A stretch of DNA of 64,000 nucleotides from Nostocales cyanobacterium HT-58-2. Its GTDB lineage: Bacteria; Cyanobacteriota; Cyanobacteriia; Cyanobacteriales; Nostocaceae. The stretch is taken from NCBI GenBank assembly GCA_002163975.1, contig CP019636.1:7443501-7507500 (forward strand). The letters are read 5' to 3'. Positions 35,722-45,550 of this stretch are shown piece by piece (the stretch's first letter is position 1; every line of letters starts with the position of its first letter). Under the pieces are notes generated by a model. That model was not told the origin of the DNA. It saw only the letters and a program-made list of their open reading frames with translations, and did not search any database. The translations under genes and the position numbers were made by a program.

Positions 35722-37350
35722 CTAAATCCAAGAGTTGAACCACATCCGCATGGGTCTATATTCAAAAGGTGAAAGGGGTAAACCTAAATAAATAGGCATC
35801 CAAAAAACAAAAGCTATTAGAATAACAAAGGTAATGGTTACACCAAGAGCACGGAGTTCAAGACGGTAACTGCGTAAACACTGATCCACAAACCAAGCGA
35901 TCGCTAAAAATGCAAACACCACAGCCGTCATGTAGTGGTAGATAAAAACGCATCGGTTGACTTTTACCCAAGGTAGTAAATTTGCAGCATAATTAACAAC
36001 TAAATATAAGGCAATCCAAATATCAGCACAAAGGGTTGTTGGAGGAGAAAAGTACTTTTTTCTCACTAAAGGAATAACGAATTGCCAGACTAATATTCCT
36101 GCTAAAAATAGAAGCGCTGCAACACCAAACCACCATAAAAAGGGATTACCCATTGCATGGACATCATAAATGACTTTACCAGTACCTGAAGGTAAAGGAG
36201 GTCCCATGACAGGTAATTGTTCTTGTGTAGTTTGCCCCGTTTGGTAAAAATACGCTATTGGTCGAGTCATCAACGGCCACTTATACCAAGCAGCACAGTA
36301 AGGATGCACCTTGGGACTATTCCCGCCAAGACGTTCATGAAAGAGCAAAATTTGTCTATGTACTTCTACAAATCCGTATCTCGTATCTAATAATATGTGG
36401 GGAATCCAAATCAAAGCATAAACGATGAAAGGAATAATAGCTAAATAAACAATAATGTGAATAAAATTTAGTTGAGTTAAATTTTGTAATGGTGTTAAAC
36501 TGACTTGTTCACTCTTGCTGTCAGTTTGCAAGACCTGATAAGGAGAAATTTTAAAGATTCTATTCCTGGATACACGAGCAGTATACAAAGGGAAGAAAGA
36601 TAAAGAAAAACTTTTTTGACTACCTTCTTTCTTGGGATGGGTTAGGGGAGAATGAGAAAGCAAGTTTTCTTGTTGACGTTGAGACTGAGTTTCTTGCGAT
36701 CCAAAACTAAAAGACCACCACAAATGAATTCCCCAAGCTATTATCCAAATAAGATAAGCACCTAGCAAAAACCACAAACCATTCCACTTGGTAGCAACTG
36801 AGACACCAAAAGCTATGCCAGCAAGTATTAACCAGAAGTGACGTTGTTGCCTTTGGTTTGCTAATGCCAACAAGAAAAACCACTGTCCGAGTAACCCAAA
36901 TATGACAATATATTGGTTGATGAGAGCATAGCGAGATTCTACAAGAAAGATGCCATCACAAGCTGTGAATAAACCAGCAAGTAAAGCAAAACTACGACGG
37001 TAACTTATTTGATAGGCAATCGCGGTGGTGATTAAGGGAATGAATGAACCAGTGAAGGCATTCATCCAACGGTAACTGATGGGTGACATGACCGAACCTG
37101 TAAACCCATTCACCTCATCTTGCCAAAAGGGAATATGGTTGCCAATCCAAATCCCTAGGGCAATCATATATTTACCTAGTGGTGGATGACCATCAAAAAA
37201 CGGTGTGTGGGTGAGATAGTTATTACCAAATCTAGCGTAGTAAACTTCATCAAAGACAAACGTGTTAAATCGCCCTAGTCCCCAAAATCGTAAGGCGAGT
37301 GATAGCAAAAACACACCCGCCATGCCCATCCGAAACCATTTTTGATTCAT
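35722..37350 (-). CDS. PMT-family (GT39) glycosyltransferase
   Basis: 542 residues from ATG at 37350; a TTG seven codons earlier is less likely. Multi-span membrane protein with the protein-O-mannosyltransferase signature in the first loop: FVFDEVYYARFGNNYL (acidic DE pair) then HPPLGKYMIALG, and later SRYALINQYIVIFGLLGQWF, ATKWNGLWFL and a C-terminal VNYAANLLPW. PMT proteins transfer mannose from a lipid-linked donor to protein Ser/Thr outside the membrane; acceptors in cyanobacteria are unknown. A hydrophilic, low-conservation insert lies around residues 225-300. Confidence 0.87.
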   Translation of the reverse strand: MNQKWFRMGMAGVFLLSLALRFWGLGRFNTFVFDEVYYARFGNNYLTHTPFFDGHPPLGKYMIALGIWIGNHIPFWQDEVNGFTGSVMSPISYRWMNAFTGSFIPLITTAIAYQISYRRSFALLAGLFTACDGIFLVESRYALINQYIVIFGLLGQWFFLLALANQRQQRHFWLILAGIAFGVSVATKWNGLWFLLGAYLIWIIAWGIHLWWSFSFGSQETQSQRQQENLLSHSPLTHPKKEGSQKSFSLSFFPLYTARVSRNRIFKISPYQVLQTDSKSEQVSLTPLQNLTQLNFIHIIVYLAIIPFIVYALIWIPHILLDTRYGFVEVHRQILLFHERLGGNSPKVHPYCAAWYKWPLMTRPIAYFYQTGQTTQEQLPVMGPPLPSGTGKVIYDVHAMGNPFLWWFGVAALLFLAGILVWQFVIPLVRKKYFSPPTTLCADIWIALYLVVNYAANLLPWVKVNRCVFIYHYMTAVVFAFLAIAWFVDQCLRSYRLELRALGVTITFVILIAFVFWMPIYLGLPLSPFEYRPMRMWFNSWI

Positions 37351-37382
37351 TGGTTCAGAGTCAATAGTCAATAATCAGTAGT

Positions 37383-37615
37383 CCCGTCGCAAAAATGCTC
37401 TCAATTCCAAGAGTGTAGAGACAGGCTATGACGCGTCTCTATAGTCTCATGAGTGTTTCTGTTTGGCAAAGAGTCTATCAATAAACTGCTTGCAAAAGTT
37501 AATTTTATGAAAATGAAACCACAGATGCACACACATGGACACAGATAATTCATCTGTGTTTATCTATGGTTCTAACTTCTAAATACATACTTGTGCAAGA
37601 AGTTTAGTCATAAGC
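37383..37615. repeat. Dispersed repeats downstream of ppsA
   Basis: Two units: GTGTAGAGACAGGCTATGAC with GCGTCTCTATAG (37411-37443), and ACACAGAT/ATCTGTGT arms (37539-37559) within the familiar cyanobacterial CACAGATGCACACA-type repeat. No gene. Confidence 0.6.
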
Positions 37616-40075
37616 TTAAGATTGCTGTTCGACTTTGGCTACCTCCAGCATAGTCTTTAAAACTGAATCCGGATTCAAACTAATGGAGTCAATTCCTTGT
37701 TCAACTAAGAACTGGGCGAACTCTGGATAATCACTGGGTGCTTGCCCGCAAATACCAATTTTACGATTGTACTTTTTCGCGGCGGTTATTGCTAATGTCA
37801 CCATTCGCTTGACACCCTCACTGCGTTCATCAAATAACCGCGCCACTAACCCTGAATCTCTATCTATGCCAAGCGTCAACTGAGTTAAATCATTAGAACC
37901 AATCGAGAACCCGTCAAAAACTTGTGCAAACTCCTCAGCTAGGATGACATTGTTGGGTAACTCGCACATAACATAAACTTGCAGGTCATTCACACCCTGT
38001 TTCAAACCATTTTTTGCCATTTCTGCCAATACGAGACGCCCTTCATTGGGAGTGCGACAAAAAGGAATCATGGCGATCGCGTTTGTCAATCCCATCTCGT
38101 CTCTGACTCGCTTGAGGGCTTTGCACTCTAGAGAAAACGCTTCTTTGTAGCCTTCATCATAGTAACGCGCCGCCCCTCGCCAACCAAGCATTGGGTTTTC
38201 TTCTTCAGGTTCAAACTGTTTGCCGCCCAACAAGTTAGCATACTCGTTACTCTTAAAATCAGACATTCGCACGATAACTGGTTTCGGATAAAACGCAGCG
38301 GCAATTCTTCCAATTCCTTGAGCTAACTTATCAACAAAATATTGGGGTTTGTCGTCGTAAAGTGCGGTAATCTTATCAATTTTTGCTTTCACAAACTTAT
38401 CATCTAGTTGATCATAATGAATCAACGCCATTGGATGGATTTGGATGTGGTTAGCGATGATAAATTCTGTCCTGGCTAAACCGACTCCATCATTGGGAAT
38501 GGCAGACAAACTGAACGCTTCTTGGGGATTGCCCACATTCATTAAAATTTGGGTACGAGTACGAGGCAAGTTTTCTAGAGGAACTTCTTTGACTTCAAAG
38601 GGCAATAATCCTGCGTAAACCCGTCCTTCTTCACCTTCAGCGCAAGAAACAGTAATCTCCTGACCATTGTTTAAAATTTTGGTGGCATAACCACATCCTA
38701 CAATTGCAGGTACACCCAATTCTCGCGCAATAATCGCCGCATGACAGGTGCGTCCACCTTGGTTGGTAATAATCGCGCTTGCTCTTTTCATGATTGGTTC
38801 CCAGTCGGGATCGGTTCTATCCGTGACCAAGATTTCCCCTGCTTTGAAGTGTTCTATTCTGTTGACATCTAAAATCAAGTGCACTTTTCCTTGACTGATG
38901 GCTTCTCCAATGGCACGTCCTGTGAGGAGAGGATGGGGAGATGAGGAAGATTTGACTCCCTCATCTTTAATGAGGCGGTAAGTCCGCAACACATTCTGCG
39001 TCTTTTGAGACTGCACCGTTTCTGGACGCGCTTGCACGACGAACAACTCGTTAGTGATACCGTCTTTTGCCCATTCGATGTCCATTGGGGTGTAGGAGTC
39101 GTTCACCCTGGAATAATGGTCTTCAATCAAACACGCCCAACGCGCTAGTTGCAAAATTTCTTCATCACTCAAGGCAAATTTGCTTCTTTCACTCTCAGGA
39201 ACTAGCACGTTTTTTGTGAATTTAGAGCCGTCATCATAGACCATTTTTAATTCTTTACTGCCCAATCTTTTATCAATAATTGGGTGGAAACCTTCTAAGA
39301 GAGTTGGTTTAAAAACCTGGTACTCGTCTGGATTGACGGACCCTTGAACAACATTTTCTCCTAAACCATATGCTGCTGTAATCAGCGCAGCATTTTTGAA
39401 GCCTGTTTCTGTTTCAATGGAGAACATCACTCCAGAGCATGATAAATCGGAGCGCACCATTTTTTGCACACCGACGGCAAGGGCAATGCTGAAGTGGTCA
39501 AATCCTTTAATTTGGCGGTAAGAAATAGCGCGATCCGTGAATAGGGAGGCGAAGCATTTATGACAGGCTGCTAAAACTCCTTCTATACCAGTCACGTTGA
39601 GGTATGTTTCTTGCTGTCCGGCAAAACTGGCATCGGGCAGGTCTTCTGCAGTAGCGCTGGAACGTACTGCTACATCTGTATCTGGGTTATATCGTTCACA
39701 TAAAGTTTGATAGGCTTTGGCAATAGCCTCTCTAACTTCTTTGGGAAATGGTGTGTGTAGCAGGAGCGATCGCGCCTTTTTCCCTCGTTCTCGTAAATTT
39801 TTTACATCTTCTACATCTAGGTCAGAAAAGAGTTTGCGTAGCTTTTCTTCTAACCCGGCTGATTGAATAAAATAGCGATAAGCATAGGCAGTGGTGGCAA
39901 ACCCAATGGGAACATTTATTCCTTTGGGCGTAAGTTGCTGAATCATCTCGCCTAAAGATGCATTTTTGCCACCAACTATAGGGATGTCGGTAATGCCAAC
40001 TTCATCAAACCAGAGGACGAGCGATCGCTCTTTGGAGGATGATTGATGTAAAGTATTATTTGCTACTGTAACCAT
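37616..40075 (-). CDS. ppsA: Phosphoenolpyruvate synthase
   Basis: 819 residues. The ATP-grasp domain starts LVLWFDEVGITDIPIVGGKN with AVRSSATAEDLPDASFAGQQ. The swivelling phosphohistidine domain has the catalytic His in GGRTCHAAIIARELGVPAIV. The PEP-binding TIM barrel has GWRGAARYYDEGY, MIPFCRTPNEG and SIGSNDLTQLTLGIDRD. The enzyme turns pyruvate plus ATP into PEP, AMP and phosphate, for gluconeogenesis or energy balance. No regulatory site is recognisable in the 880-bp upstream gap. Length is normal. Confidence 0.96.
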   Translation of the reverse strand: MVTVANNTLHQSSSKERSLVLWFDEVGITDIPIVGGKNASLGEMIQQLTPKGINVPIGFATTAYAYRYFIQSAGLEEKLRKLFSDLDVEDVKNLRERGKKARSLLLHTPFPKEVREAIAKAYQTLCERYNPDTDVAVRSSATAEDLPDASFAGQQETYLNVTGIEGVLAACHKCFASLFTDRAISYRQIKGFDHFSIALAVGVQKMVRSDLSCSGVMFSIETETGFKNAALITAAYGLGENVVQGSVNPDEYQVFKPTLLEGFHPIIDKRLGSKELKMVYDDGSKFTKNVLVPESERSKFALSDEEILQLARWACLIEDHYSRVNDSYTPMDIEWAKDGITNELFVVQARPETVQSQKTQNVLRTYRLIKDEGVKSSSSPHPLLTGRAIGEAISQGKVHLILDVNRIEHFKAGEILVTDRTDPDWEPIMKRASAIITNQGGRTCHAAIIARELGVPAIVGCGYATKILNNGQEITVSCAEGEEGRVYAGLLPFEVKEVPLENLPRTRTQILMNVGNPQEAFSLSAIPNDGVGLARTEFIIANHIQIHPMALIHYDQLDDKFVKAKIDKITALYDDKPQYFVDKLAQGIGRIAAAFYPKPVIVRMSDFKSNEYANLLGGKQFEPEEENPMLGWRGAARYYDEGYKEAFSLECKALKRVRDEMGLTNAIAMIPFCRTPNEGRLVLAEMAKNGLKQGVNDLQVYVMCELPNNVILAEEFAQVFDGFSIGSNDLTQLTLGIDRDSGLVARLFDERSEGVKRMVTLAITAAKKYNRKIGICGQAPSDYPEFAQFLVEQGIDSISLNPDSVLKTMLEVAKVEQQS

Positions 40076-40959
40076 TTGTATTTCCCTCCCTGTTTATACC
40101 CTGGTTATTCGACAATGGCTTGCCTCTATGTCAGGTATATCACATTAAATCGGTTACGTTTTCGTAATTTATTTAGATTTTATAGAAAAATTTTTAGATT
40201 TTGGATTAATAAATATGGCAGTTATCAATTGGGTTAAACGAGCGTCAAAGTAGGGGCGTTGCAATGCAGTGCCCTACGATGTCATACATTGTATGGCATA
40301 CAATTAAGAGCCGCTATAATCCCAAATTAGGATCAGTTGTAAAAGGCAAAACATAGTTAAAAAAAAGCGTTAAGTTGCTCGCAAAAATTTATACTTTACA
40401 AAAAGCCCAGTAGACTATCGGTTAGCTCAAATTCACTGACTTAATTGCTACCATTTTAAAGACCCGATTAGCAGTCATCTTGATGACTATGAGAATGTAT
40501 ATAACGTTCTCATGACATACGATGCTCTTTGGGGAATTGAAGCGTATATGAAATAGAAATTTTTACGAAAATTTTTACGAAGACATAGCCCAGCGCTTCC
40601 TATATTCCTCAAGTGAGAATAGTGTCAACCAAGAGTTTGTGAATGGATTTGATTGTAGCAAGGTTAACGAAGAGTTAATTGACGCCTGAGAAACCGTTTA
40701 CCATAGTATGTGAGTTTCCAAACTTCAAACACTACTATAAATCAGCCATTTTTCAACGTTGCTCTCCTCGGTTTACATACTAGACCTCTTGTACAAATGC
40801 AAAACCTGCCCTCATCCCCCTAATTCTAGTGTGCTAGTACACATCTAGAGAAATGTTTTTCGGAAGATAGAACCGAGGAGACTCGCTCATTGCTAAACTA
40901 ACTACCCATTGGCACTAGACTTGTGTTATCACCAGCAAGCCCGTTAGGAGGGAGCAGTC
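40076..40959. other. Long divergent spacer with a hairpin and a repeat copy
   Basis: About 880 bp between ppsA and the TerB-like gene. ATGAGAA/TTCTCAT arms at 40491-40515 form a 7-bp hairpin. The repeat ACCTCTTGTACAAATGCAAA (40787-40806) is copy 2 of the element at 18655. A ribosome-binding site AGGAGGGA is at 40947-40954 before the TerB-like start. No gene seen. Confidence 0.5.
40784..40826. repeat. Interspersed repeat (ACCTCTTGCAC type), copy 2
   Basis: Matches 18660-18702 over about 40 bases (ACCTCTTGTACAAATGCAAA then ACCTGCCCTCATCCCCC) with few changes, in a spacer and in the same orientation. Confidence 0.75.
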
Positions 40960-42009
40960 ATGGGCAAGTACGACAAGATTTTTAACTCAAAGAAGACATC
41001 AGAAGCATCACTCAGTCCAGAAGAAGCAGTCGCAGCGATCGCAGTTGTCACAGCTGTTGCTGATTCTTCCTTAGAAGAAGTGGATGCAGACTTTTTAGCG
41101 GATATCCTGTGGGGACTCGAGGTCTTTGAAGACTACTCAGATGATGAATTGTCAGAAATAGTTGATAAAGTCATAGCTATTGCGGAGGAAGATGGAATCG
41201 GAGCGCTGTTTAATACTGCAAACGATGCTGTAACCGACGACTTAATCCTGGATGCTTATGCTGCGGGAGTCAGCGTCCTTGTAGACGAAGATGAACTACG
41301 CATTCCCAAAAGCAAAACAGCTTTGCTCAAAAAGTTGCAAGAAGTCTTGGAACTTGAAGATGAGGAAGCCAAAGAAGTGATAGATGAAGTCATCGCCGCC
41401 TTTGCAGAGGCTGAAGACGAAGACTTTGAAGACGTGGATGAGATAGAACTTGAGGAAGACTCAAGCCTAAACATATATGAGTCACCTTCAGGGAATTTTA
41501 CAGTTTCGATTCCAGTGGACATCCGGGAAGGTGGTAGAATTCAAACTCAAGATGGGCTAGTCAACTTTTCTGATGACTCCGGCACCTTGCTAAGAATCGA
41601 TTATTACCCTATTTCATCAGGAAAGGCAGAGGAAATAGATTCTGTAGGACAGGAAGAATACCTGCGATCGCTTCTCCTGAATAAGTATGTACCTCAAACA
41701 ATTGTTGCTAATTTACCAGATGCTCAGGTAAAATACACCGAATATCTGGAAGACATATTGGAGGGGGCTTACTTCGTCTTAGTTGATATGCCTGAAGTTT
41801 CAACAACTTCCAAAACAGGAAACAACGGTACAGCTACTAAGTTGAAGGCGTACCGAGGGCTTTTGGCATTTAATTATGGCGACTTTTTGTATGTCGTTAG
41901 CAACCAGCGCAGCTTTTTTGATGGAGAAAAGCCAGGTTCTGTGGAAGAAGAAGTTGAGCGGATCAAGCAGAATCTGTTGAATTTTGTTGATACTATCGAG
42001 TTTACTTAG
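40960..42009 (+). CDS. TerB-like acidic helical protein with a novel C-terminal domain
   Basis: 349 residues, start supported by AGGAGGGA 5 nt upstream. Residues 18-165 are strongly acidic helical repeats (SPEEAVAAIAVVTAVADSSL; then LSEIVDKVIAIAEEDGIGAL) resembling a TerB-type tellurite-resistance fold, with two TerB-like lobes. An acidic hinge (about 145-168) leads to a beta-rich C-terminal domain (about 170-345; IYESPSGNFTVSIPVDIREG) that I do not recognise. TerB proteins bind metal at the membrane face in stress responses; whether this one does is unknown. Upstream gap of 880 bp suggests a complex promoter. Confidence 0.7.
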   Translation: MGKYDKIFNSKKTSEASLSPEEAVAAIAVVTAVADSSLEEVDADFLADILWGLEVFEDYSDDELSEIVDKVIAIAEEDGIGALFNTANDAVTDDLILDAYAAGVSVLVDEDELRIPKSKTALLKKLQEVLELEDEEAKEVIDEVIAAFAEAEDEDFEDVDEIELEEDSSLNIYESPSGNFTVSIPVDIREGGRIQTQDGLVNFSDDSGTLLRIDYYPISSGKAEEIDSVGQEEYLRSLLLNKYVPQTIVANLPDAQVKYTEYLEDILEGAYFVLVDMPEVSTTSKTGNNGTATKLKAYRGLLAFNYGDFLYVVSNQRSFFDGEKPGSVEEEVERIKQNLLNFVDTIEFT

Positions 42010-42446
42010 GTAGTAAGAAACTGATGTCAGATTAGCAAGGGCATTGTTAAAGAAAGCGCTTGCTAATCTTACTCATACTCAACTAGTAATAGATACTTAG
42101 CTATAAATAAGATTTTGCAATAGTATTACGCTCTCTGACCGCAACGTTGGCTGAGTCAATAGAGTCTGCCAAGGTATATTTTTGTATAAAAATTTGCCAG
42201 TATTTCCTCACGACCTTGTGCTATAACAAAGTAGATTAACTTTCAAGAGAGTTCGTTTATCTTATAGTTACGTGCTATCTATATATAAAATAATACCATT
42301 AATTTAAAAATGCTCATAGGTTGAGCCTATACAAGCAACTTAGTAGAGCCCAAGATCATTGTTGGGTTTTGTTACTCAGGCCAACCTAGATAGTTTTCTA
42401 TTTTTCGCCCTAACTAAACCGTATTGAAATGTAAAGGAATTTTAGA
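42010..42446. other. Spacer before GmrSD-like pseudogene
   Basis: 437 bp, AT-rich. No repeat or RNA; a GGTTGAGCC/GGGTTTT stretch near 42320-42370 is unremarkable. Confidence 0.35.
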
Positions 42447-43249
42447 ATGCCTACCAGTAGCATTGATAGTCGATTGATGAGTTTCGGCGAATTGCTTTCA
42501 GGTAACAATTATTACTCTGTACTTACTTTTCAAAGAGATTATTCTTGGACAGAAGCTGAAGTTCAACAACTTTGGGATGATATCACACAGATGTTAGAAG
42601 AAGGACGTACAGAACACTTTATTGGCTCAGTTGTTGTGAACAACTCCAACAAACCTAAGCTGATATTGATCGATGGACAACAACGTTTAACAACAGTATC
42701 GATATTGATGTGTGTACTTAGGGATATAGCGAAGCAAAAAGGAGATCAGCAGTTAGCTCAGACTATATCGCGGGAGTATTTAGGTTCATTAAATCTGCGA
42801 ACCCGTAAAACAGAATCTAAGCTAGTGCTCAATGAAAGAAACAATCAGTTTTATCAAGAAAATATAGTTGAATCACAAAAATTAGAATATTTACAAAACA
42901 TTTCTAAAAAAAGAAATATAGACAGATCAAATAAATTACTTGTTGATGCTTATTTATTACTATTTAAGCAAATTACTAATAAAATAGATGAAAAAGGAGG
43001 AGATTTTGCAGAGGTCATAATCGAAATTGAAGAGTGTCTTAGGGATAGGATGCTCTCAATTTTAATAGCAGTGGCAGATGAAGCTAACTCTTACTTAATA
43101 TTTGAGACGTTAAATGATAGAGGTTTGGATTTGTCAGTTGCTGACCTACTAAAAAACTATTTATTTTCACGAGGAGCTGACAAATTAAAAGAGGTACAAA
43201 AGAAGTGGGAAGAAATTAATCTTTTAGCAGATAGATTTGAATTAACAAA

Positions 43250-43258
43250 GTTTATCCG
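43250..43258. repeat. Target-site duplication, left copy
   Basis: GTTTATCCG, identical to 44528-44536, bounding the IS4-family element. The 9-bp size fits IS4-family insertions. Confidence 0.93.
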
Positions 43259-44527
43259 CTGACGGGGCGACAAAGTACCCTGGAAAGCTTGCGAGGTAAA
43301 GTGTGTAGCAATTTATGATAAAAAAAATAGGTCTACCTTTGTCAAGAAGACCTGTTTATTGATAATGTTACCCTTATTCTACCAAACACACTTGCAAAGT
43401 CATCTGAGTTGTGCAGAATATTTGTTGCTCCAAATTCTAATTAATCTTCTACAATCCATTAAAAAAGTTAACTTAGAAACCCTGGCTACTGCTTTGCCAA
43501 TTCCCATACTATTTGAAAGTAGAAGGAAGAAAATACAAAGATTTCTATCATTACCAAACCTCTCGATTGAAAAAATTTGGTTTCCGATTGTGACAACTTG
43601 GTTATCAACATATTTTGACAGAGAAAAAATTATTTATTTGGTAATGGATAGAACAAATTGGAGTCGGATCAATCTCTTCATGGTTAGTGTTGTTTGGGAT
43701 AAGAGAGCATTCCCGATATATTTTACACTACTACCAAAGCTAGGTAATAGTAACCTAGATGAACAAAAAAAGATTCTCTCTCAAGTATTACAACTTTTTG
43801 ATAATTATAAAATCTGTGTATTAGGAGATAGAGAATTTTGTTCTGTTAAACTAGCAAATTGGCTCAGAGAAAGGAATGTATATTTTTGCTTGCGATTGAA
43901 AAAGAACTATTTCGTAGAAACAGAACAAGAAATTTGGCTGGAACTAAAACAGATAGGATTATCCCCAGGAGTTTCTTTGTTTTTGAAAGGAGTCAAAGTG
44001 ACAAAAACTCAAGGATTTTTTAGCTTTAACGTTGCTTGTAAATGGAAACGCAAAATTTTAGGTATTGCTCCCAAAGAAGGATGGTTTATTTTCACAAATC
44101 TAGAGACTCTTGAGTTAGCGATCGCAGCGTATAAAAGAAGATTCAATATAGAAGAAATGTTCCGAGACTTGAAGAAGGGAGGTTATAACTTGGAAGATAC
44201 TAATGTATCTGGTGAACGACTAATTACTCTCATTTTGTTGATAGCCATCGCTTACACTTCTGCTACGATTCATGGACAGGAAATTAAACGAAAAGGTGTA
44301 CAAAACTATGTTGGTCGCGTTAAAGAACCTGGTCGTATTGAAAGGCGTCATAGCAGTTTTTATATCGGACTCTATGGTGAAACTTGGGTTAATTTTGTGG
44401 AGCCATACAAAGATTTAGTCACTCGGTTAATGAGATTATGTCGCAATAAATCTCCCTTTTATCAACGAGGCCTCAGGGCTAGGTCGCTTATTCTCGCTGT
44501 ATCCTAGCTCTTTTGTCACCCCGTTAG
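43259..44527 (+). mobile_element. Complete IS4-family insertion sequence (1,269 bp)
   Basis: Left end CTGACGGGGCGACAAAG (43259-43275) and right end CTTTTGTCACCCCGTTAG (44510-44527) are inverted copies with a few differences. The element is flanked by 9-bp duplications GTTTATCCG at 43250-43258 and 44528-44536. It carries one transposase gene. Identical duplications and an intact transposase point to a recent, possibly still mobile insertion. Confidence 0.95.
43359..44507 (+). CDS. IS4-family transposase
   Basis: 382 residues with the DDE catalytic set: YLVMDRTNW (first Asp), CVLGDREFC (second Asp) and the IS4 hallmark Y-x2-R-x3-E-x6-K in YKRRFNIEEMFRDLKKG, which holds the Glu. The C-terminal half ends in RARSLILAVS. 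A start two codons in (ATG 43365) is equally possible. The enzyme cuts and rejoins the ends of the element that carries it. The reading frame is complete. Confidence 0.95.
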   Translation: MIMLPLFYQTHLQSHLSCAEYLLLQILINLLQSIKKVNLETLATALPIPILFESRRKKIQRFLSLPNLSIEKIWFPIVTTWLSTYFDREKIIYLVMDRTNWSRINLFMVSVVWDKRAFPIYFTLLPKLGNSNLDEQKKILSQVLQLFDNYKICVLGDREFCSVKLANWLRERNVYFCLRLKKNYFVETEQEIWLELKQIGLSPGVSLFLKGVKVTKTQGFFSFNVACKWKRKILGIAPKEGWFIFTNLETLELAIAAYKRRFNIEEMFRDLKKGGYNLEDTNVSGERLITLILLIAIAYTSATIHGQEIKRKGVQNYVGRVKEPGRIERRHSSFYIGLYGETWVNFVEPYKDLVTRLMRLCRNKSPFYQRGLRARSLILAVS

Positions 44528-44536
44528 GTTTATCCG
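44528..44536. repeat. Target-site duplication, right copy
   Basis: GTTTATCCG, identical to 43250-43258. Confidence 0.93.
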
Positions 44537-45550
44537 TCACTACTGGCTATCAAAATATGAACTTGTAACTGAAAAGAATTTATATCGTAAGATAGCAGAA
44601 AAAGTGCGTAATTCGTCTCAGGTTTTTGATTTCGTTAGCCAGTTACGGGAAGCTGCTGAAATTTATAGTGCGTTTGAAAACTCCCAAAGCCATATTTAGG
44701 ACTTATATGGCTCAACTGTAAAACATGATATTGAGCGGCTTAGTCTTTTCAAAGTAAGTCAGTGTTATTCGGTTTTAATTGCAGCAAAGGAAAGCTTGCC
44801 AGATGAGTTTTTTCCAAAAGTTTTAAGGATGATAGTTATTCTTTCGTTTCGTTATAACGTTATCTGTAGTTTAAACCCTAACAAACTAGAAACCGCATAC
44901 AGTAAAGCTAGCAAATATATTCGAGAACAAAAGCCAACATCTATTAAAGCAATCTCAGAAGAATTAAAGGAATTTTACCCTAGTGATACGGATTTTAGGA
45001 GAGCATTTGCACAGAAAACCGTATCAGCAAGCAATGCAAGGCTGGCACGATACATTTTGAGCGAGATTAATAGGCATTACATGGGCACTAAGGAATTGAT
45101 TGCAAACCCAAATGCAACAGAATTGAATTTAGAACATATATTACCTCAAAATCCAAGTGCCAAGTGGCTTGTAGAGTTTCCTAAAACTGATTACAATCAA
45201 TACATATATAGACTAGGTAACATGACTTTGTTAGATTCGTCTATTAACCGCAAAGTAGGCAATACTTCATTTAAAGATAAATGCACTACTGCCTTCTCTG
45301 CATCCAAATTGGAAATTACAAAAGAAATTGTAAATTTCCATGTTTGGAGTCCAAAAGAAATTGAAGAAAGACAAAAAAAAATGGCTGAGGTAGCTTGCCA
45401 AATTTGGCGTTTTGACTACTAGATATCAGTTGAATAAGACTTATATTTTTCAAGTACAATATGTCATTCCTTGAAGACCCGACAGCTTAGGAAAAAATCT
45501 CCGTTTAGCGCTTAGTCAAGAATCCTTTGCCTAAGTTCTATTGAAGATAT

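Larger units (their letters stand above)
42447..45422 (+). pseudogene. GmrSD-like DUF262/DUF1524 gene disrupted by an IS4-family element and a stop codon
   Basis: The 5' part (42447-43258) encodes a DUF262 domain: YYSVLTFQRDYSWTEAEVQQ, the nucleotide-binding motif LIDGQQRLTTVS, and NDRGLDLSVADLLKNYLF. Removing the 1,269-bp element plus one copy of the 9-bp duplication restores the frame (FELTKFIR-HYWLSKYE). A second lesion, TAG at 44697-44699, interrupts it again after ENSQSHI. The frame then runs to 45422 through a DUF1524 domain with NLEHILPQNPSAKW and RLGNMTLLDSSINRKVGN, the HNH-like nuclease part. Intact relatives are modification-dependent restriction or phage-defence enzymes. Here the gene is dead or split. 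Confidence 0.93.

Noticed and set aside
41256..41522. Ser-rich minus-strand gene
   Set aside because: Mirror of the acidic Glu/Asp codons of the TerB-like gene.
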